Positions 7,893-18,000 of a stretch of DNA of 64,000 nucleotides are shown here, one piece after another. A program made the translations under genes and the position numbers. The stretch spans positions 1 to 64,000 of the forward strand of contig NZ_NIUB01000012.1 of assembly GCF_002197815.1 (NCBI RefSeq), read 5' to 3'. The DNA is from Pseudomonas oleovorans subsp. oleovorans (GTDB lineage: Bacteria > Pseudomonadota > Gammaproteobacteria > Pseudomonadales > Pseudomonadaceae). The first letter of the stretch is position 1. Every line of letters begins with the position of its first letter. The notes under the pieces are model-generated. The model made no database searches and was not told the DNA's origin. It was given only the letters and a program-made list of their open reading frames with translations.

Positions 7893-7916
7893 ATAAATAC
7901 TGGTTGGGGTATTTAT
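7893..7916. promoter_or_regulatory. Operator: perfect inverted repeat before the heme protein/repressor unit
   Basis: The arms ATAAATAC (7893-7900) and GTATTTAT (7909-7916) are exact reverse complements around TGGTTGGG. The core ATACTGGTTGGGGTAT (7897-7912) has the same ATAC-N8-GTAT design as 6869-6884. Its position 12 bases upstream of the start codon at 7881 fits autoregulation by the repressor encoded second in this unit. Confidence 0.6.
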
Positions 7917-7983
7917 GCATAAAAGATGACGGCTGTCACCGCCGTCATCTGCGACATTCTGACCAATAGGTGTTAGCGGTGGA

Positions 7984-8391
7984 TCAGTGCTTGGCGCCGT
8001 CAGTGGGCAGGGCCAGCAGCTGTTTTTCCAGGTTCCAGTCGAAGGGCTCGTCGTTCTCTTCGGCTTCGAAACGGCGCTCGTCGAGGGCCTGGTACAGGGT
8101 GATTTCTTCGTCGGGCATGAAGTGCAGGCAGTCGCCACCGAAGAACCACAGCAGATCACGGGGTACCAGGTGGGCGATCTGTGGGTAGCGGTGGAACACC
8201 TGGCTGATCAGATCCTGGCCCAGGTATTGGCTGGAAACCGGGTCGCGCGGCAATTCGGCGAGCAGTTCGTCGTAGCGCTCGAGGAACAGGGCGTGGCTGT
8301 CGTCGAGCACCTGTTCGGCTTCGCCCAGGGCGACGAGGATGCCGCGCAGGTGATTGAGCAGGGCGAGGTGGTGTTCGATATGGCTGGCCAT
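7984..8391 (-). CDS. Conserved hypothetical protein, PA2817-like
   Basis: 135 residues, acidic, no signal peptide or membrane segment. The product (MASHIEHHLALLNHLRGIL...) resembles the Pseudomonas family I remember as PA2817, which in P. aeruginosa is also close to a large acyl-CoA dehydrogenase. A helical N-terminal half precedes a conserved-looking LVPRDLLWFFGGDCLHFMPDEEI stretch. The ATG at 8391 has AGGAACC upstream; the longer open frame to 8571 is low-complexity intergenic sequence. Function unknown. Confidence 0.75.
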   Translation of the reverse strand: MASHIEHHLALLNHLRGILVALGEAEQVLDDSHALFLERYDELLAELPRDPVSSQYLGQDLISQVFHRYPQIAHLVPRDLLWFFGGDCLHFMPDEEITLYQALDERRFEAEENDEPFDWNLEKQLLALPTDGAKH

Positions 8392-8537
8392 GGTGCAGGT
8401 TCCTGAAGGGTAAAACGGGCGCAGGAGTATAGAGTTCCTGGCGCCCGCTGTCCTGCATGGCTGGCTTTCCTGGGAGGAGCTTTCGGCTCGGGCATCCTGC
8501 TTCGCTCTACCTCCTGCATCCCTGCAGTCGTAGTCGC

Positions 8538-8576
8538 GACGCATGAAGCTCGCGGCTAAAGCCCCTCCCACAGGCG
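8538..8576. repeat. REP-type extragenic palindrome
   Basis: GCTCGCGGCTAAAGCCCCTCCCACA-type sequence, with the GCGGCTAAAGCC core, between the PA2817-like gene and fadE. The same family recurs at 13916, 18137, 27955 and elsewhere in this window. Confidence 0.6.
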
Positions 8577-8583
8577 GCTCGAG

Positions 8584-11031
8584 TCAGCGTACCTTGCCGC
8601 TCTCCAGCGTGAGCTCTTCCTTGGCGAAGTCGTCGACGTCAATCACTCGACGCCGAGCCGCCTCGGCCGCTTGCAGGCGCTGGCCCTGTTCGCCGTCGAG
8701 GATGCCGGCAGCGATCGCCGCTTCGATGGTGTCCTGGCCCGGCGCTGGTTGCAGGCTGCCGTCCTTGAGCGCCTGATGCAGGCGCTTGCGAGCGTCCTGG
8801 CTGGCCTGCACCAGGTTCAGCGCATGCTGCAGGGCGCCCACCGAATCCTGATCGGCCTGCGGGCGGTAGCAACCTTCCAGCACCGACTCCAGAGCAGGAT
8901 CGCCGGCTTGGCGGCCGATGATTGCCGCCACTTCGGCGTCCAGTGCGTCGCTCGGGCCCTGGTGGCGGCGGCCCAGAGGGAACACCAGTACTTTGAGCAG
9001 GCAGCCGAACAGGCGGTTGGGGAAGTTGCTCAGCAGGTCATCCAGCGCTTGTTCGGCGTGGTAGAGGTTTTCCTCCATGGCCCAGCGCAGCAGCGGACGA
9101 ATCGCTTCCGGGTAGTCCAGGTCGTGGTAGCGCTTGAGTGCGGCCGAACCCAGGTAGAGGTGGCTGAGCACATCGCCGAGGCGGGCGGACAGGCGCTCGC
9201 GGCGTTTCAGGTCGCCGCCGAGCAGCATCATGCTGCTGTCGGCGCACAGGGCGAAGGCTGCTGCCAGACGATTGAGGGCGCGGTAGTAGGGCTGGCTGAG
9301 ATCGTCGCCGGGTACCTGGCCCAGGCGGTTCAGGGTCAGCCCCAAGAGGAAGCTGCTGGCGGCGTTGCCGACGGCGAAACCGATATGGCTCATCAGCAGT
9401 GTGTCGAACTCGGACAGTGCCTGATCCTTGTCCTCGCGGTCGGCCAGGGCCATTTCCTTGAGCACGTAGGGATGGCAGCGGATGGCGCCCTGGCCGAAGA
9501 TCATCAGGTTGCGCGAGAGGATGTTGGCGCCCTCGACGGTGATGAAAATCGGTGCTCCCTGCCAGGAGCGGGCCAGGTAGTTGTTCGGGCCCATGATGAT
9601 GCCCTTGCCGCCGTGCACGTCCATGGCGTGGCCGATGCACTCGCGACCGCGTTCGGTGAGATGGTACTTGAGGATCGCCGACAGCACCGAGGGTTTCTCG
9701 CCCAGGTCGACGGCGTTGGCAGTGAGGATGCGCGCGCTGTCCATCAGCCAGGCGTTGCCGCCGATGCGCGCCAGGGCCTCCTGGATGCCCTCGAAAGCGG
9801 CCAACGGCACGTTGAACTGCTCACGCAACTGGGCGTACTGGCCGGTGGCGAGACTGGTGAACTTGGCCGCGCCGGTGCCGACTGCGGGCAGGGAGATGGA
9901 GCGGCCGACCGACAGGCAGTTCATCAGCATCATCCAGCCCTTGCCCAGGTACTCCTGGCCGCCGATCAAGTAGTCGAGTGGAATGAACACGTCCTTGCCC
10001 GAGTTCGGCCCGTTCATGAAGGCAGCGCCCAGTGGCAGGTGGCGGCGGCCGATTTCCACGCCGGGGGTGTCGGTGGGGATCAGCGCCAGGCTGATGCCGA
10101 GGTCTTCCTTGTCGCCGAGCAGGTGATCCGGGTCGTAGGCCTTGAAGGCCAGGCCGAGCAGGGTGGCCACCGGGCCGAGGGTGATGTAGCGCTTTTCCCA
10201 GTTCAGGCGCAGGCCGATCACTTCCTTGCCGTTGTACTGCCCTTTGCAGATGATCCCGGTGTCCGGTATGGCGCCGGCGTCGGAGCCGGCCAGCGGGCCG
10301 GTGAGGGCGAAGCAGGGAATGTCATCGCCGCGCGCCAGGCGCGGCAGGTAGTGCTGGCGCTGCTCATCGGTGCCGTAATGCAGTAGCAGTTCGGCCGGGC
10401 CGAGGGAGTTGGGCACCATCACGGTGGAGGCCAGGTCGCCGCTGCGGGTCGCCAGCTTCATCGCCACCTGCGAGTGGGCGTAGGCAGAGAAGCCCTTGCC
10501 GCCGTACTCCTTGGGAATGATCAGGGCGAAGAAGCCATGCTGCTTGATGTGCTCCCAGGCTTTCTCCGGCAGATCCATCTGCTGGCCGACCTGCCAGTCG
10601 CTGATCATCGCGCAGAGTTCTTCGGTGGGGCCGTCGATGAACGCCTGTTCCTCTTCGCTCAGCTTGGCTTTGGGGTAGGCCAGCAGCTTGTCCCAGTCGG
10701 GTTTGCCGCTGAACAGCTCGCCATCCCACCACACCGTGCCGGCTTCGATAGCGTCGCGCTCGGTCGCCGACATCGGCGGCAGTACGCGCTGGAACCAGGC
10801 GAACAGCGGGCTGGTGAACAGTTGCCGGCGCAGATCGCCGAGCAGGATGAACGAGGCGACGGCGCCGGTGACAATCCACAGCAGCAGTTGCAACCAGCCC
10901 GGTACCGGGCTGAACAGCGCCATGGCCACCAGATAGGCTGCGGTGATGCCGAGGGCGGGTAGGGCGGCGGTACGGCTATGGGCCAGGTAGGCGACCCCGA
11001 GCAGCAGAACCAACAACCAGATGGCGAGCAT
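8584..11031 (-). CDS. fadE: Large membrane-linked acyl-CoA dehydrogenase FadE
   Basis: 815 residues, the size of E. coli FadE (814). Two N-terminal membrane helices (WLLVLLLGVAYLA, LLLWIVTGAVASFILLG) are followed by the acyl-CoA dehydrogenase fold (FALTGPLAGSDAGAIPDTG; RGRECIGHAMDVHGGKGIIMGP) and a C-terminal DUF1974-type extension. FadE performs the first oxidation step of fatty-acid beta-oxidation, with FAD as cofactor. The start at 11031 has GGAGG seven bases upstream; the ATG two codons earlier (11037) is too close to that site. It is a monocistronic-looking minus-strand gene; the 190-base gap to the next gene holds a REP element. Confidence 0.95.
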   Translation of the reverse strand: MLAIWLLVLLLGVAYLAHSRTAALPALGITAAYLVAMALFSPVPGWLQLLLWIVTGAVASFILLGDLRRQLFTSPLFAWFQRVLPPMSATERDAIEAGTVWWDGELFSGKPDWDKLLAYPKAKLSEEEQAFIDGPTEELCAMISDWQVGQQMDLPEKAWEHIKQHGFFALIIPKEYGGKGFSAYAHSQVAMKLATRSGDLASTVMVPNSLGPAELLLHYGTDEQRQHYLPRLARGDDIPCFALTGPLAGSDAGAIPDTGIICKGQYNGKEVIGLRLNWEKRYITLGPVATLLGLAFKAYDPDHLLGDKEDLGISLALIPTDTPGVEIGRRHLPLGAAFMNGPNSGKDVFIPLDYLIGGQEYLGKGWMMLMNCLSVGRSISLPAVGTGAAKFTSLATGQYAQLREQFNVPLAAFEGIQEALARIGGNAWLMDSARILTANAVDLGEKPSVLSAILKYHLTERGRECIGHAMDVHGGKGIIMGPNNYLARSWQGAPIFITVEGANILSRNLMIFGQGAIRCHPYVLKEMALADREDKDQALSEFDTLLMSHIGFAVGNAASSFLLGLTLNRLGQVPGDDLSQPYYRALNRLAAAFALCADSSMMLLGGDLKRRERLSARLGDVLSHLYLGSAALKRYHDLDYPEAIRPLLRWAMEENLYHAEQALDDLLSNFPNRLFGCLLKVLVFPLGRRHQGPSDALDAEVAAIIGRQAGDPALESVLEGCYRPQADQDSVGALQHALNLVQASQDARKRLHQALKDGSLQPAPGQDTIEAAIAAGILDGEQGQRLQAAEAARRRVIDVDDFAKEELTLESGKVR

Positions 11032-11246
11032 GTGCATTCCTCCATGATTCGAGCGGGCGACGCCCCGAGCATAGCCATAAAAAATGGCCGGGAGCCATTT
11101 TTAACGTCGCGTAGCGCCGACCCGCAGGGTGGCAGCCAGGGATGGCGGGCCATAAATGGCGGCAGGGGCGGTGAGCTTGGCCGGATCGTCGTCAAGGTGG
11201 CGCAATTGACGGGATTAGACTGAAGCAAACTTCAGGAGCCCTCGCC

Positions 11247-11909
11247 ATGCAGAACTGTCTACGTCCCGTCCGCTTCATTGACAGTGACCATCGCGCGGTA
11301 GTCGAGTTCGCCGAACGTTGGCGTGGTGCGTCACGAGAACCGACCAGTCAGGCCGTGGCCCTGTATCTGGCGGTGCGTGACGAGGTTCGCTACAACCCCT
11401 ATGCCTTCAGCCTCGATGCGCAGACATTGAAGGCCAGTCATGCATTGGCGGCCGGTGAGTCCTACTGCGTGCCCAAGGCTAATCTGCTCGCTGCCTGTGC
11501 CCGGCATTGTGGGATTCCCGCGCGTATCGGTTTGGCCGATGTGCGCAATCACCTGTCCACGCCGCGCCTGCTGGAACTGCTGCGCAGCGAGGTGTTCGCC
11601 ATGCATGGCTACACCGAACTGTATCTGGACGGGCGCTGGGTCAAGGCCACGCCGGCGTTCAACGAGGCGCTATGCCGGGTGTTCAAGGTGGCGCCGCTGG
11701 AGTTCGACGGCGTGCATGACAGCGTCTTTCATCCCTATAACGACAAGGGCGAGCGCTACATGGAGTACCTGCATGACCACGGTCAGTTCGAGGATCTGCC
11801 CGAGCAACTATTCTTTGATCACCTGCGCGGCTGCTACCCGCATCTGTTCGAGTCCGGGGCGCTGCAGCTCGGTGGTGATATGCAGCGCGAGGCCAGTGTT
11901 ATCGACTGA
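11247..11909 (+). CDS. Transglutaminase-like cysteine protease-fold protein
   Basis: 220 residues. The transglutaminase core triad can be read as Cys in GESYCVPKANLLAACARHCGIPAR, His in EVFAMHGYTELYLDGRWVKATP, and the Asp in LDGRW or slightly downstream. Such bacterial proteins are hydrolases or amidases of peptide or peptidoglycan-like substrates; the substrate here is unknown. No signal peptide is seen. It follows a typical ribosome site (CAGGAG) and stands alone, divergent from fadE. Confidence 0.85.
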   Translation: MQNCLRPVRFIDSDHRAVVEFAERWRGASREPTSQAVALYLAVRDEVRYNPYAFSLDAQTLKASHALAAGESYCVPKANLLAACARHCGIPARIGLADVRNHLSTPRLLELLRSEVFAMHGYTELYLDGRWVKATPAFNEALCRVFKVAPLEFDGVHDSVFHPYNDKGERYMEYLHDHGQFEDLPEQLFFDHLRGCYPHLFESGALQLGGDMQREASVID

Positions 11910-12063
11910 GTCGATAATCAAGATCGCCAGGATGGCCTTTTCTCTGCGCGCCAGGGTCGGTAGGGTGCATGCCAGTGAGGAGCGGATGAAACACCAGGTT
12001 GCAATCGCCGGTGTCCGCCCTCATCTATAACCACCTCACTCTCGCGCGGGAAACCCCATCTTC

Positions 12064-12996
12064 ATGAGCTCCGCCCTGACCATTCGCCAGTTGACCAAGA
12101 CCTACGGAAACGGCTTCCAGGCCCTGCACGGCATCGATCTGGACGTCGCCGAAGGGGATTTCTTCGCCTTGCTCGGCCCCAACGGTGCCGGCAAATCCAC
12201 CACCATCGGTGTGCTCTCCACGCTGGTGAACAAGAGTGGCGGCACGGTCAGCGTGTTCGGCCATGACCTCGACCGCGAGCCTTATGCGCTCAAGCGCTGC
12301 CTGGGCGTGGTGCCGCAGGAGTTCAACTTCAACCAGTTCGAGAAGGTGTTCGACATCGTCGTCACCCAGGCCGGCTACTACGGTATTCCGCGCTCGATCG
12401 CCAAGGAGCGCGCCGAGCAGTACCTGACCGAACTCGGCCTGTGGGACAAGCGCGACGTGGCTTCACGCGAGCTGTCCGGTGGCATGAAGCGCCGCCTGAT
12501 GATCGCCCGCGCTCTGGTGCACCAGCCGCGCCTGCTGATCCTCGACGAGCCCACTGCCGGGGTGGACATCGAGCTGCGCCGTTCGATGTGGAGCTTCCTC
12601 ACCGAGCTGAACAAGCAGGGCACCACCATCATTCTGACCACCCACTACCTGGAAGAGGCCGAGCAGCTCTGTCGCAACATCGGCATCATCGACCACGGCC
12701 GTATCGTCGAGCTGAGCAGCATGAAGGATCTGTTGAAGAAGCTGCATGTCGAGACCTTCCTGCTCGACCTCAAGGATTCCTATAGCGAGGCGCCTAACCT
12801 GAGCGGTTATCCGGTGCGCTTGGTCGACCACCACACCCTGGAGGTGCAGGTGGAGAAGAGCCAGGGCCTCAATGCACTGTTCCAGCAGCTGGCGCAGCAG
12901 CAGGTCGAGGTACTCAGCCTGCGTAACAAGAGCAATCGCCTGGAGGAGCTGTTCGTCTCTCTGGTGGAAAAGAACCTGGCCAAGGTGGCGCAATGA
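12064..12996 (+). CDS. ABC transporter ATP-binding protein (YadG-like)
   Basis: 310 residues. Walker A is GPNGAGKST, the signature is LSGGMKRRLMIARAL, Walker B is LLILDEP, and the switch His is in TTHYLEEAE. A C-terminal extension of about 80 residues is typical of ABC-2 type exporters (NodI/YadG/DrrA). It overlaps the permease gene by four bases (ATGA), so the two form a two-gene exporter. The substrate is not predictable. Confidence 0.93.
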   Translation: MSSALTIRQLTKTYGNGFQALHGIDLDVAEGDFFALLGPNGAGKSTTIGVLSTLVNKSGGTVSVFGHDLDREPYALKRCLGVVPQEFNFNQFEKVFDIVVTQAGYYGIPRSIAKERAEQYLTELGLWDKRDVASRELSGGMKRRLMIARALVHQPRLLILDEPTAGVDIELRRSMWSFLTELNKQGTTIILTTHYLEEAEQLCRNIGIIDHGRIVELSSMKDLLKKLHVETFLLDLKDSYSEAPNLSGYPVRLVDHHTLEVQVEKSQGLNALFQQLAQQQVEVLSLRNKSNRLEELFVSLVEKNLAKVAQ

Positions 12997-13787
12997 CTTC
13001 TCAGTACCTTAACAGCGAGTTCGCCGCTAATCTGGTGGCCCTGCGCACCATCGTTCACCGTGAGGTGCGCCGTTTCCTGCGTATCTGGCCGCAGACGCTG
13101 CTGCCGCCGGCAATTACCATGGTGTTGTACTTCGTCATCTTCGGTAACCTGATTGGCCGGCAGATCGGCGACATGGGGGGCTTCAGCTACATGGAGTACA
13201 TCGTGCCGGGGCTGATCATGATGTCGGTGATCACCAATAGCTACGGCAACGTGGTGTCGAGCTTCTTCGGCAGCAAGTTCCAGCGCAACGTCGAGGAGTT
13301 GCTGGTGTCGCCGGTGTCACCGCATACCATCCTCATCGGTTTCGTCGTCGGTGGCGTGCTGCGCGGGCTGGCGGTGGGCTTCATCGTCACCCTGCTGTCG
13401 TTGTTCTTCACCCACCTGCAGGTGCATCACCTGGGCGTTACCGTGCTGGTGGTGCTGCTGACGGCGACCATCTTCTCCCTTGGTGGCTTCGTCAACGCGG
13501 TGTATGCGCGCAACTTCGACGACATTTCGATCATCCCGACCTTCGTGCTGACGCCGCTGACCTACCTGGGCGGGGTGTTCTACTCCATCACCCTGTTGCC
13601 GCCGTTCTGGCAGACGGTGTCGCTGGGCAACCCGATCCTGCACATGGTCAACGCCTTCCGTTACGGCATTCTCGGGGTGTCCGACATCCGTATCGGCGTG
13701 GCAGTCGGCTTCATGCTGCTGGCCACCGCTGTGCTCTATACCCTGTGCATCCGTCTGCTGGTCAGCGGTCGTGGCATGCGTCAGTGA
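12993..13787 (+). CDS. ABC-2 type transporter permease (YadH-like)
   Basis: 264 residues with six hydrophobic segments and the ABC2_membrane signature around LTPLTYLGGVFYSITLLPPFWQ. It is the membrane partner of the ATPase encoded immediately upstream with an ATGA overlap. It resembles E. coli YadH and the NodJ/DrrB group of exporters. The substrate is unknown. Confidence 0.92.
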   Translation: MTSQYLNSEFAANLVALRTIVHREVRRFLRIWPQTLLPPAITMVLYFVIFGNLIGRQIGDMGGFSYMEYIVPGLIMMSVITNSYGNVVSSFFGSKFQRNVEELLVSPVSPHTILIGFVVGGVLRGLAVGFIVTLLSLFFTHLQVHHLGVTVLVVLLTATIFSLGGFVNAVYARNFDDISIIPTFVLTPLTYLGGVFYSITLLPPFWQTVSLGNPILHMVNAFRYGILGVSDIRIGVAVGFMLLATAVLYTLCIRLLVSGRGMRQ

Positions 13788-13915
13788 CGTTTGCCGCTCA
13801 TGTAGGATTTATCCGCGATTCTCGCGGCGCCACCGCGCCTAAACGTTAATGTGTAGCACGCATGCAATCCGGGGGATGGCTGCTGTGCTCCCCGGATTTC
13901 ATCCGGGCTGCGCTT

Positions 13916-13946
13916 GAGTGCTCGCGGCTAAAGCCGCTCCTACAGA
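13916..13946. repeat. REP-type extragenic palindrome
   Basis: GTGCTCGCGGCTAAAGCCGC followed by TCCTACAG, containing the perfect palindrome GCGGCTAAAGCCGC. The 260-base gap 13788-14047 also holds TGTAGGATTTATCCGCGATTC-like REP sequence at about 13800-13840; nothing else was seen there. Confidence 0.7.
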
Positions 13947-14047
13947 ATGTGGCGACGACCGAAAAAACATAGCGAAATAACTTGCGTCCCTGTCAGTAAT
14001 GCAGCAGCCGGTTAGACTCCGCCTCTACCAAGAAAAAGGGGCTGATC

Positions 14048-15070
14048 ATGACCGTGCTGTTGCGTGCTCTTCCATGGCTGTGTCTGGGCTTGTTCACGAC
14101 ACCTGCGCTGGCTGCCGAAGGGCCAATGGTCGAGATCGTGCCGGTACGGCAAATGGAGGTGCGTGACGAGCTGATCACCTTCGGTTCGCTACGCTCCGAC
14201 GAGTCGGTGATGATTCGCCCGGAAGTGGAAGGGCGCCTGGCCACCCTGCATTTTCGCGAGGGCCAGGCGGTGACCGCTGGCGACCTGCTGATCAGCCTCG
14301 ATGATGCGATTGCCCGCGCCGAATTCGCCCAGGCGCGGGCCAATCTTGATCTGGCCGAGAAAAACCACCAGCGTGCGCAGATGCTGTTTCAGCGTGGTGC
14401 GAGCAACGCCCAGGCGCTGGACGAGGCGCAGAGCCAGCTGCAGGCCGCGCGTGCCAGTCAGTCCCTGGCCCAGGCGCGGCTCGACAAGACCCAGATCAAG
14501 GCGCCTCATGACGGCACGCTCGGCCTGCGCCAGGCCAGCGTCGGTGACTACCTCAGTGCCGGGCAGAACATCGTCAACCTGGAGGTGCTTGACCCGCTCA
14601 AGGTCGACTTCCGTATTCCGCAGAAGGCCGTGGCCCAGGTGCGCCTCGGCCAGACCGTGGAAATCACCCTCGATACCTACCCGGGCGAACGCTTTCGTGG
14701 CGAGATCTACGCCATCAACCCGCGCCTCGACGAGGCCGGGCGCAGCCAGGCGATCCGCGCGCATATCGGCAACGATGACCGCCGCCTGCGTCCCGGACAG
14801 TTCGTCCGCGTTTCGGTGATTCTCGAAGAGCGGCCCAATGCGCTGGTTATCCCGGAAGAGGCGGTGATGCCGCAGGGCGACAAGTTGCTGGTCAACCTGG
14901 TGGTCGATGGCCAGGTCGAGCGCCGTGAGGTGACGCTGGGCAAGCGATTCGACGGCCTGGTCGAGGTGCGTGAAGGCCTGCAGGGCGACGAAACCATCAT
15001 CAGTGCCGGTTGGCAGCGTGTGCGCGAAGGGCTGGCCGTACGCACCAAGAGCGGGGAGCGCCAGCCGTGA
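14048..15070 (+). CDS. RND efflux periplasmic adaptor (membrane fusion protein)
   Basis: 340 residues. A cleavable signal peptide (ALPWLCLGLFTTPALAAEG) is followed by the lipoyl/barrel-sandwich half motif (VMIRPEVEGRLATLHFREGQAVTAGDLL), an alpha-hairpin coiled coil (about 90-150), the second lipoyl half (DGTLGLRQASVGDYLSAGQNIVNL) and beta-barrel domains. It links an inner-membrane RND pump to an outer-membrane channel. Its stop overlaps the pump start (GTGA). No lipobox is present. The exported compounds cannot be named from sequence. Confidence 0.93.
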   Translation: MTVLLRALPWLCLGLFTTPALAAEGPMVEIVPVRQMEVRDELITFGSLRSDESVMIRPEVEGRLATLHFREGQAVTAGDLLISLDDAIARAEFAQARANLDLAEKNHQRAQMLFQRGASNAQALDEAQSQLQAARASQSLAQARLDKTQIKAPHDGTLGLRQASVGDYLSAGQNIVNLEVLDPLKVDFRIPQKAVAQVRLGQTVEITLDTYPGERFRGEIYAINPRLDEAGRSQAIRAHIGNDDRRLRPGQFVRVSVILEERPNALVIPEEAVMPQGDKLLVNLVVDGQVERREVTLGKRFDGLVEVREGLQGDETIISAGWQRVREGLAVRTKSGERQP

Positions 15071-18000
15071 CACTTTCCGACGTCTGCATTCGCCGGCCGG
15101 TATTCGCCACTGTTCTGTCGCTGATCGTGGTGCTGCTGGGGCTGATGGCTTACGAGTGCCTCAATGTGCGTGAATACCCCAATATCGACGTGCCCATCGT
15201 CACCGTGCAGGTCACCTATCCGGGGGCCAGCCCGGAGATCATGGAGTCGCAGGTAGCGCAGCCGGTGGAAGATGTGCTGTCGGGTATCGAAGGGCTGGAT
15301 TTCGTCACCTCCATCAGCCGTGCGGAAAACACCCAGATCACCGCGCAGTTTCGCCTCGGGCGCAGCGCCGACGAGGCGGCTAACGATGTGCGTGACCGTC
15401 TCGGGCGGGTGCGCAGCCTGCTGCCGGACGAGGTCGATGAGCCCATCGTGCAGAAGGTCGAGGCCGATGCCCAGCCGGTGGTGTGGATCGCCTTCCACAG
15501 CCAGCAGCACAGCGCCATGGAGATCACCGACCTGCTGGAACGGGTGATCAAGGATCGCCTGCAGACCATTCCCGGCGTCTCCGAAGTGCAGGTGCGTGGC
15601 GCCCGAACCTTCTCCATGCGTATCTGGCTCGATCCGGAGAAGCTCGCCGCACACAACCTCACCGTGCAGGACGTGGAAGATGCCCTGCGCCGGCAGAACG
15701 TGGAAATCCCGGCCGGGCGCATCGAGTCGCGCGAGCGCGAGTTCAGCGTGCTGTCGGAAACCGATATGCGCACGCCGGAGCAGTTCAACGAGCTGATTCT
15801 CGATGATTCGCAAGGCTATCTGCTGCGCCTGTCCGATGTTGGCCGCGCCGAAGTGGGGCCGCGCGACGAGCGCACCGTGGTGCGCTTCAACGGTCTGCCG
15901 GCTGTAACCCTGGGCCTGGTCAAACAGGCCACGGCCAACCCGCTGGATATCTCCGACGGGCTCGAGGCGGCCTGGGATGACGTTCAGGCCTTGTTGCCCG
16001 ACGGCATGAACATGACCGTGGCCAACGACAACTCGCAGTTCATCCGCGAATCCATCGACAACGTCTTCACCACCATCTGGGAAGCCGTGGCGCTGGTCAT
16101 TCTGATCATCTTCATCTTCCTGCGCTCGTTGCGCGCGACGCTGATCCCGTTGGTGACCATTCCGGTCTCGTTGATCGGCGCCTTCGCCCTGATGTCGCTG
16201 ATGGGCTTCACCATCAACACCCTGACCCTGCTGGCCATGGTGCTGGCCATCGGTCTGGTGGTGGACGACGCCATCGTCATGCTGGAAAACATCCATCGCC
16301 ATATCGAGGCCGGGATGAAACCCATGCAGGCGGCCTTCAAGGGCAGCCGCGAGATCGCCTTCGCGGTGATCGCCATGACCCTGACCCTGGCTGCCGTGTT
16401 CGCCCCCATCGGCTTCATGCAGGGGACTACCGGCAAGCTGTTCACCGAGTTCGCCTGGACTCTGGCTGGCTCGGTACTGGTCTCCGGCTTCGTTGCCCTG
16501 ACGCTGACGCCGATGATGTGCGCGGTGATGCTCAAACCTCACTCGCACGAGCAGCGCCATGGTCGCGTGTACAACCTGATCGAAGGTTTCCTCAACGGCC
16601 TGACCTACAGCTACAAGCACAGCCTGGATCGCGCCCTGCGCGCCTGGCCGCTGGTGCTCGCTGTACTGCTGGGGGCTTTCGTGCTGTGTGCCTGGCTGTT
16701 CGGCGGCCTGCGCTCCGAGCTGGCGCCAACCGAGGACACCGGCACCATCGTCGGCGTGTTCAATGGCCCGGACGGTGCCACCATCGATTACACGGCGCGC
16801 TACGCCCGTGAGGTCGAGGCCGCTTACGCGAGCATTCCCGAGACCAATCGCTATCTGGTCATTGCGGGTTTTCCGACCGTGGCCCAGGGCATTTCCTTCA
16901 TGAAGCTGGAGGACTGGGGCGATCGTTCGCGTAACCAGTTCGAGATTCGCAACGAGTTGCTGCCGCAGTTGCAGGATATCGCCGGTATGCGCGTCACTCC
17001 GGTCAACCGCCCGCCGCTGGGGCAGAGTGCGCGTAACCAGCCGATCAACTTCGTCGTGCGCTCGTCCATGGAGTACGCCGAACTGCAGGGTTACGTCGAT
17101 CAACTGATGGAGCACATGCGTGATTATCCGGGCCTGGAGGGGCTGGACAGCGACCTCAAACTCAACTCGCCGCAGCTCAAGATCACCGTCAACCGTGAGC
17201 AGGCGGTGGCGGTCGGCACCGATGTGTCGGTGATCGGCCGCAGCCTGGAAAGTCTGTTCGGCAGCCGTCAGGTGACCCGCTTCAAGCAGAATGGCGAGCA
17301 GTATGACGTGCTGGTGCAGTTGCAGGACGTCGACCGCAGCAACCCGCAGGATCTGGATCGCGTCTATGTGCGTGACCGTGACGGCGGCATGGTGCAGCTG
17401 TCTAACCTGATCGAGGTGCGTGAGACCGTGGCGCCGCGCGAGCTCAATCATTTCAACCAGCTGCGTGCTGTGACTATCAGCGCCAACGTCGGTACGGGTT
17501 ACACCCTGGGCGAGGCGCTCAATCACCTGGAAAGCGTGGCGCGCGAGGTGTTCCCGCCGGAGACGCAGTACGACTACACCGGCACGTCGCGTGATTTCAA
17601 GGAATCCAGTTCGGGCATCCTGCTGATCTTCGCCCTGGCCCTGGCCTTCATTTTCCTGGTGCTGGCGGCGCAGTTCGAGAGTTTCAGTGACCCGCTGATC
17701 ATTCTGTTCAGTGTGCCCTTGTCGATGGCCGGGGCCTTGCTGGCGTTGAAGCTGTTCGGCGGCACCTGGAATATCTACTCGCAAATCGGCCTGGTGACCC
17801 TGATTGGCCTGATCACCAAGCACGGCATCCTTATCGTCGAGTTCGCCAACCACCTGCTGCGCGAGGGCAAGGCCCTGCGCGAGGCGGTGATCGAGGCCTC
17901 GGTGCAGCGCCTGCGGCCGATCCTGATGACCACCGGCGCCATGGTGCTGGGTTCGCTGCCGCTGGCCATCGCCAGCGGAGCCGGCGCGGAAAGCCGCCAG

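Noticed and set aside
8671..10386. A 571-codon plus-strand frame opposite fadE
   Set aside because: Antisense shadow of an unambiguous FadE gene; composition has no protein-family character.
11910..12063. A possible tRNA or small RNA before the ABC transporter genes
   Set aside because: No cloverleaf, terminator or promoter pair could be found in the 154-base gap.
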